DNA from: Dehalococcoidales bacterium
GTDB taxonomy: Bacteria > Chloroflexota > Dehalococcoidia > Dehalococcoidales > UBA5627
DNA: 7,816 nt
Direction of reading: 5' to 3'
Assembly (NCBI GenBank): GCA_012520835.1
Contig: JAAYNN010000097.1
Location: 1-7,816, forward strand
Shown: positions 5,553-7,816 of the stretch, one piece after another
How positions within the stretch are numbered: the first letter of the stretch is position 1
How the letters are laid out: each line of letters opens with the position of its first letter
Position numbers and translations under genes: made by a program
The notes under the pieces: generated by a model
What the model saw: the letters and a program-made list of their open reading frames with translations, nothing else
What the model was told of the DNA's origin: nothing
Database searches by the model: none

Positions 5553-6329
5553 TTATACTATTTTTCGATATTGACCATTGCCAAGAAATTCTATGTGGCC
5601 TTTATCGCGCAATAATTGAAGCTGTTGTCTAATTTTTGCTTTTATATTGTGGTTATCAGGATGTTTTATTGCCAAGTACGATTCAAATTCATAAATTTGC
5701 TTGAGTGAAAATGTATCGCAATTAATTGAGTTAATACAATACAAGACATCCATAATCCAGCCCCTGTTTTCTATGTCCTCGATTACCAGCGTGTTAGAAC
5801 GCGAAACAAGTGCCATCACAGTCTGTTTTGGAATAATATTCTTGTTACGAATTATATATATTCGGCCTTGTTCGGGAATCTTGCCAATAAATATATTGCA
5901 ACCAGTCCAACCTGAACGTCGCGCACATGGCGATAAAGGTTTGCGTTTTTCTATAATATCAGGTACGAAGAAGTGTTTAGGGATTAAGAGAAGGTTTTCT
6001 AACTTTAATTCGTTTTGGCAGTAACTCATAAAAAGAAAATCCGGATTTGTATTGCTTGTAATACGTTGAATCATAGTATCATAAGCACCATTTACAAATC
6101 TGTTGCCAATTGCTCTGCTTTTACTCTTTAGTTCAAAGGTGTTATTACAATTTAGACAGTAAAAATCAGATACCGCAGCGTTATTATCGGAATGTTGGAG
6201 TTTAAGATTACCACATCTGGGGCAATAGAGGTTATCTAGTATCCAACCCTCTGTTAAACGTCTGGCTTTTTGAGATTTACTTTTATATCCAATTGCAAGA
6301 GATTCTTTAAAACTGAGGTTTATTTCCAT
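5553..6329 (-). CDS. dpnC: DpnI-type restriction endonuclease for methylated GATC
   Basis: This 258-residue protein is close in length and sequence to DpnI, which cuts GATC only when the adenine is N6-methylated (Type IIM). The N-terminal PD-(D/E)XK nuclease has Asp55 (SDFYC), then Glu66 and Lys68 in FELKSK, lining up with the DpnI catalytic triad. Two Cys-x-x-Cys pairs, Cys36/Cys39 (YCPRC) and Cys58/Cys61 (YCLNC), form the zinc site. A conserved block KPLSP-ARRSGW-GCN follows at 130-145. The C-terminal winged helix (about 190-258), with IRQQLQLLRDKGHIEF and GQYRKI, is the second methyl-DNA reader. The host must lack Dam methylation, and no methylase gene is present here. AGGA at 6337-6340 (- strand) is seven bases before the ATG. 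The gene is visibly AT-richer than its neighbours, which fits horizontal acquisition. All key residues are intact, so it should be active. Confidence 0.96.
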   Translation of the reverse strand: MEINLSFKESLAIGYKSKSQKARRLTEGWILDNLYCPRCGNLKLQHSDNNAAVSDFYCLNCNNTFELKSKSRAIGNRFVNGAYDTMIQRITSNTNPDFLFMSYCQNELKLENLLLIPKHFFVPDIIEKRKPLSPCARRSGWTGCNIFIGKIPEQGRIYIIRNKNIIPKQTVMALVSRSNTLVIEDIENRGWIMDVLYCINSINCDTFSLKQIYEFESYLAIKHPDNHNIKAKIRQQLQLLRDKGHIEFLGNGQYRKIV

Positions 6330-6354
6330 CTAAAAATCCTGTATATTGAAAAAG

Positions 6355-6382
6355 ATTATATCACATAATAATACTTTTTCTA
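6355..6382 (-). promoter_or_regulatory. Extended -10 promoter of the dpnC-dpnD cassette
   Basis: Read on the - strand, TGATATAAT (bases 6355-6363) is a perfect extended -10 (TGn plus TATAAT). TAGAAA (6377-6382), with four of six -35 matches, lies 16 bases upstream. Transcription would begin near 6348, about 18 bases before the dpnC start codon. The very short leader and private promoter make the two genes a self-contained unit. Confidence 0.6.
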
Positions 6383-6667
6383 TTTATGTTTATTATTTAG
6401 TTCAATCAAATCCCTGTTTTTTATCTACCTATCAATGTAATAATATATAAAACATTTTTAAAGTGTGGCGATTTCAGTTTCTTTCCGTTCGGGATTGAAA
6501 GTGAAATAAATGGTTGCGACATAGACCTCGAGGATTATCAATATGCAAGGGTTTATATAATAATTGTTCGATGGCATAGGCAGTCAAAGCTTCTTATACC
6601 ATGCGCATTGCCAGTGCAGTTACCAGCACTCCGATTTATTACATAATGACTTGTCGATCGGGAATAT
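6364..6667. other. Gene-free AT-rich stretch between dpnC promoter and PEBP gene
   Basis: No supported gene lies in these 304 bases. The left half (to about 6465) is very AT-rich. The right half is of normal composition and has short palindromic pieces: AGTGC...GCACT (6613-6630) and ATGCGCAT (6601-6608). On the - strand a stretch of about 37 codons (roughly 6600 down to 6485) is open after a TAA, but it has no start and no resemblance I recognise. No terminator for the PEBP gene is evident. It could be a decayed remnant left at the cassette's insertion point. Confidence 0.5.
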
Positions 6668-7135
6668 TTATTTAGGTACCCTCTGGTATAATCCGGTTAT
6701 GAGTGTAGAAGAGATGATATGTCCCTGCATCGCCTCCAGTACTTCTTTTCTGGATGCTCCCGCTTCCACGTCCAGTATTTTATCCATGGCATATAAATGG
6801 AACTGGTAGCGGTGCGGTGGGCCGATGGGTGGATAGGGTCCGTAATAGCCGATGGTTCCGGCGGTATTTTTCCCCTGCAGCGAGCCGTCTTCCAGCACCA
6901 GTTTATTGGGAACGGCTTCCGGAAGACCCTTGCACTCGCGTGGTATATTGAATATTATCCAGTGGGTAAATAAACCCGTTGGGGCATCGGGGTCATCCAT
7001 GATAAGCGTAATCGATTTGGTATCAGTTGGCAGATTGTCCCAGTAAAGGGCAGGTGAAATATTTTCTCCTTCTGCGGTAAACTTTACCGGCAGGTTATCG
7101 TTATTTTGAAATGCAGGACTGGATATAGTTAACAT
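6668..7135 (-). CDS. YbhB/YbcL family (PEBP, Raf-kinase-inhibitor-like) protein
   Basis: This 155-residue cytoplasmic protein of the phosphatidylethanolamine-binding protein superfamily has a single beta-fold domain. The family anion-pocket motifs are present: DDPDAP at residues 47-52, HWIIFNIP at 58-65 and GPPHRYQFHLYAMD at 105-118. The start MLTISSPAF is typical, and the length is that of bacterial YbhB/YbcL. The ligand and cellular role of bacterial members are poorly known. GGGAGG (bases 7146-7151, - strand) is ten bases before the ATG. It lies 26 bases after the HAD-hydrolase gene on the same strand, so the two are probably co-transcribed from a promoter outside the window. This unit is richer in GC than the dpn cassette downstream of it and looks like resident chromosome. 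Confidence 0.95.
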   Translation of the reverse strand: MLTISSPAFQNNDNLPVKFTAEGENISPALYWDNLPTDTKSITLIMDDPDAPTGLFTHWIIFNIPRECKGLPEAVPNKLVLEDGSLQGKNTAGTIGYYGPYPPIGPPHRYQFHLYAMDKILDVEAGASRKEVLEAMQGHIISSTLITGLYQRVPK

Positions 7136-7161
7136 AATAACTTTGCCTCCCTTGAATGTTA

Positions 7162-7816
7162 TTACGACAACAGTTCTAAAAGTTGTCCTAGGTTGTTTAT
7201 CCTTGGCTCCTTAATGCCGTCGTTTTTATAATAATCCGAGCGGTCGAGCAATACTGCCGACATCCCGGCATTGATAGCCCCCAGCACATCGATCTTGTAC
7301 TGGTCTCCGACAAATAAGGCTTCCTCGGCTTTGATTCCTGCTTTTGATATGGCTGCTTCAAATATCTTGCGATGAGGTTTGGTAAAGCCTACTTCCTGCG
7401 ATGTAACAACTATCTCCATCAGCGAGTCGAGTTTTAATCTTTTCAACATGTCCGTAATATCTTTATCTACGTTGGAAATCAGTCCCGTTATCAGCCCCCT
7501 GTTTTTAATTTCGGTAATGGTAGAAATGGCGTCTGCATAAATCACCATTTCATATTTAAACTTGTTCATCTCTGTTAGCATCGCGCCGATCAGTTCTTTC
7601 GTAGGTGTAATGCCGGCCTCTTCTAGAAGTATCACTTCATATTGCGTCCAGAGCTTCTTTTTCTCTTCTTCGGTGCGTTTGGCAAGGGCGAGTTTGGCGT
7701 TTTCGTCATAAAAATATTCGTCTGCCGCAATTATAGGAGCCGACAACGCCTCCGGTTGAATTTCAACACCGAATTTTTTCAATGCGGCCGCCTGGTTTTT
7801 CTCCCTCGGCGGGTCG
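7162..7816 (-). CDS. HAD-superfamily hydrolase, N-terminus cut by window edge
   Basis: This is a haloacid-dehalogenase-type phosphatase, probably subfamily IA, with about 218 residues visible. The frame is open to the right edge, and the residues there (DPPREKNQAAALKKFG) look like the linker just after motif I, so the nucleophile motif DxDGT lies only slightly beyond the window. A TTG at 7782 could serve as a start, but it would remove motif I, so I reject it. A helical cap follows (around DEYFYDEN and EEEKKKLW). Motif II is the Ser of LISNVD. Motif III is the Lys of VGFTKPHRKIFE, and motif IV is FVGDQYKID, with the Mg-binding Asp pair. The substrate is unknown; such enzymes usually act on small phosphoesters. 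It precedes the PEBP gene in a likely operon. Confidence 0.92.
   Translation of the reverse strand, partial: DPPREKNQAAALKKFGVEIQPEALSAPIIAADEYFYDENAKLALAKRTEEEKKKLWTQYEVILLEEAGITPTKELIGAMLTEMNKFKYEMVIYADAISTITEIKNRGLITGLISNVDKDITDMLKRLKLDSLMEIVVTSQEVGFTKPHRKIFEAAISKAGIKAEEALFVGDQYKIDVLGAINAGMSAVLLDRSDYYKNDGIKEPRINNLGQLLELLS

Noticed and set aside
5701..6024. + strand open frame of 107 codons inside the DpnI-like gene
   Set aside because: It is antisense to a gene with clear conserved residues and has no recognisable product or ribosome site.
6477..6501. CRISPR-repeat-like string, beginning GTTTCTTTCC and ending GGGATTGAAAG
   Set aside because: The end resembles common CRISPR repeats, but I found no second copy in the window and no cas genes, so there is no array.
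5367..6667. A Dam-type or DpnII-type methylase partner
   Set aside because: No open frame or remnant with methylase motifs (such as DPPY) is seen; DpnI systems work without one.
6564..6809. + strand open frame of 81 codons reaching into the PEBP gene
   Set aside because: Its second half is antisense to a well-supported gene, and the first half has no ribosome site or similarity I recognise.
7780..7782. TTG start for the HAD hydrolase
   Set aside because: The reading frame continues to the window edge with family-like sequence, and this start would drop the catalytic motif I.

Overview
The window looks like chromosomal DNA of a mid-GC anaerobic bacterium. My best guess is Chloroflexota, class Dehalococcoidia. 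The guess rests on a small DUF5679-type zinc-ribbon protein, a non-canonical tubulin/FtsZ-like GTPase, an iron SOD of the archaeal-like subtype, and the general gene style. It is an inference from memory of these families, with no marker gene to prove it.

Layout. Positions 1-1206 (+) hold the C-terminal half of a copper-exporting P1B-type ATPase, cut by the left edge. A 164-base AT-rich gap with a palindromic double -10 region leads to an Fe/Mn superoxide dismutase (1371-1949, +). Next is a 46-residue zinc-ribbon protein (2040-2180, +) with its own good sigma70-type promoter. A 76-base nested hairpin (2215-2290) follows, then endonuclease III (2319-2948, +). A tubulin/FtsZ-superfamily GTPase (3075-4250, +) follows and ends at a hairpin terminator. 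Behind a near-consensus promoter comes a Lys-rich protein of unknown function with a C-terminal tail of five KPAAK-type repeats (4534-5295, +). A perfect 12-bp bidirectional terminator (5321-5350) separates the two strands.

From there everything reads leftward. A compact, visibly AT-richer two-gene cassette (5367-6329, -) encodes a clear DpnI homologue, which restricts methylated GATC, followed by a 56-residue DpnD/PcfM-like protein. The cassette has its own extended -10 promoter. After a gene-free stretch (6330-6667) come a PEBP/YbhB-family protein (6668-7135, -) and a HAD-superfamily hydrolase that runs off the right edge (7162-7816, -). These last two probably form one operon.

Themes. Copper efflux, superoxide removal and base-excision repair sit together as stress functions, although the promoters suggest separate transcripts. 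The DpnI/DpnD pair is the defence element and the most likely horizontally acquired part. By hand count the whole window has only seven GATC sites, about a quarter of the number expected, which is intriguing beside a GATC-directed restriction system. The tubulin-like GTPase and the Lys-tailed protein are the least understood genes and may act together.
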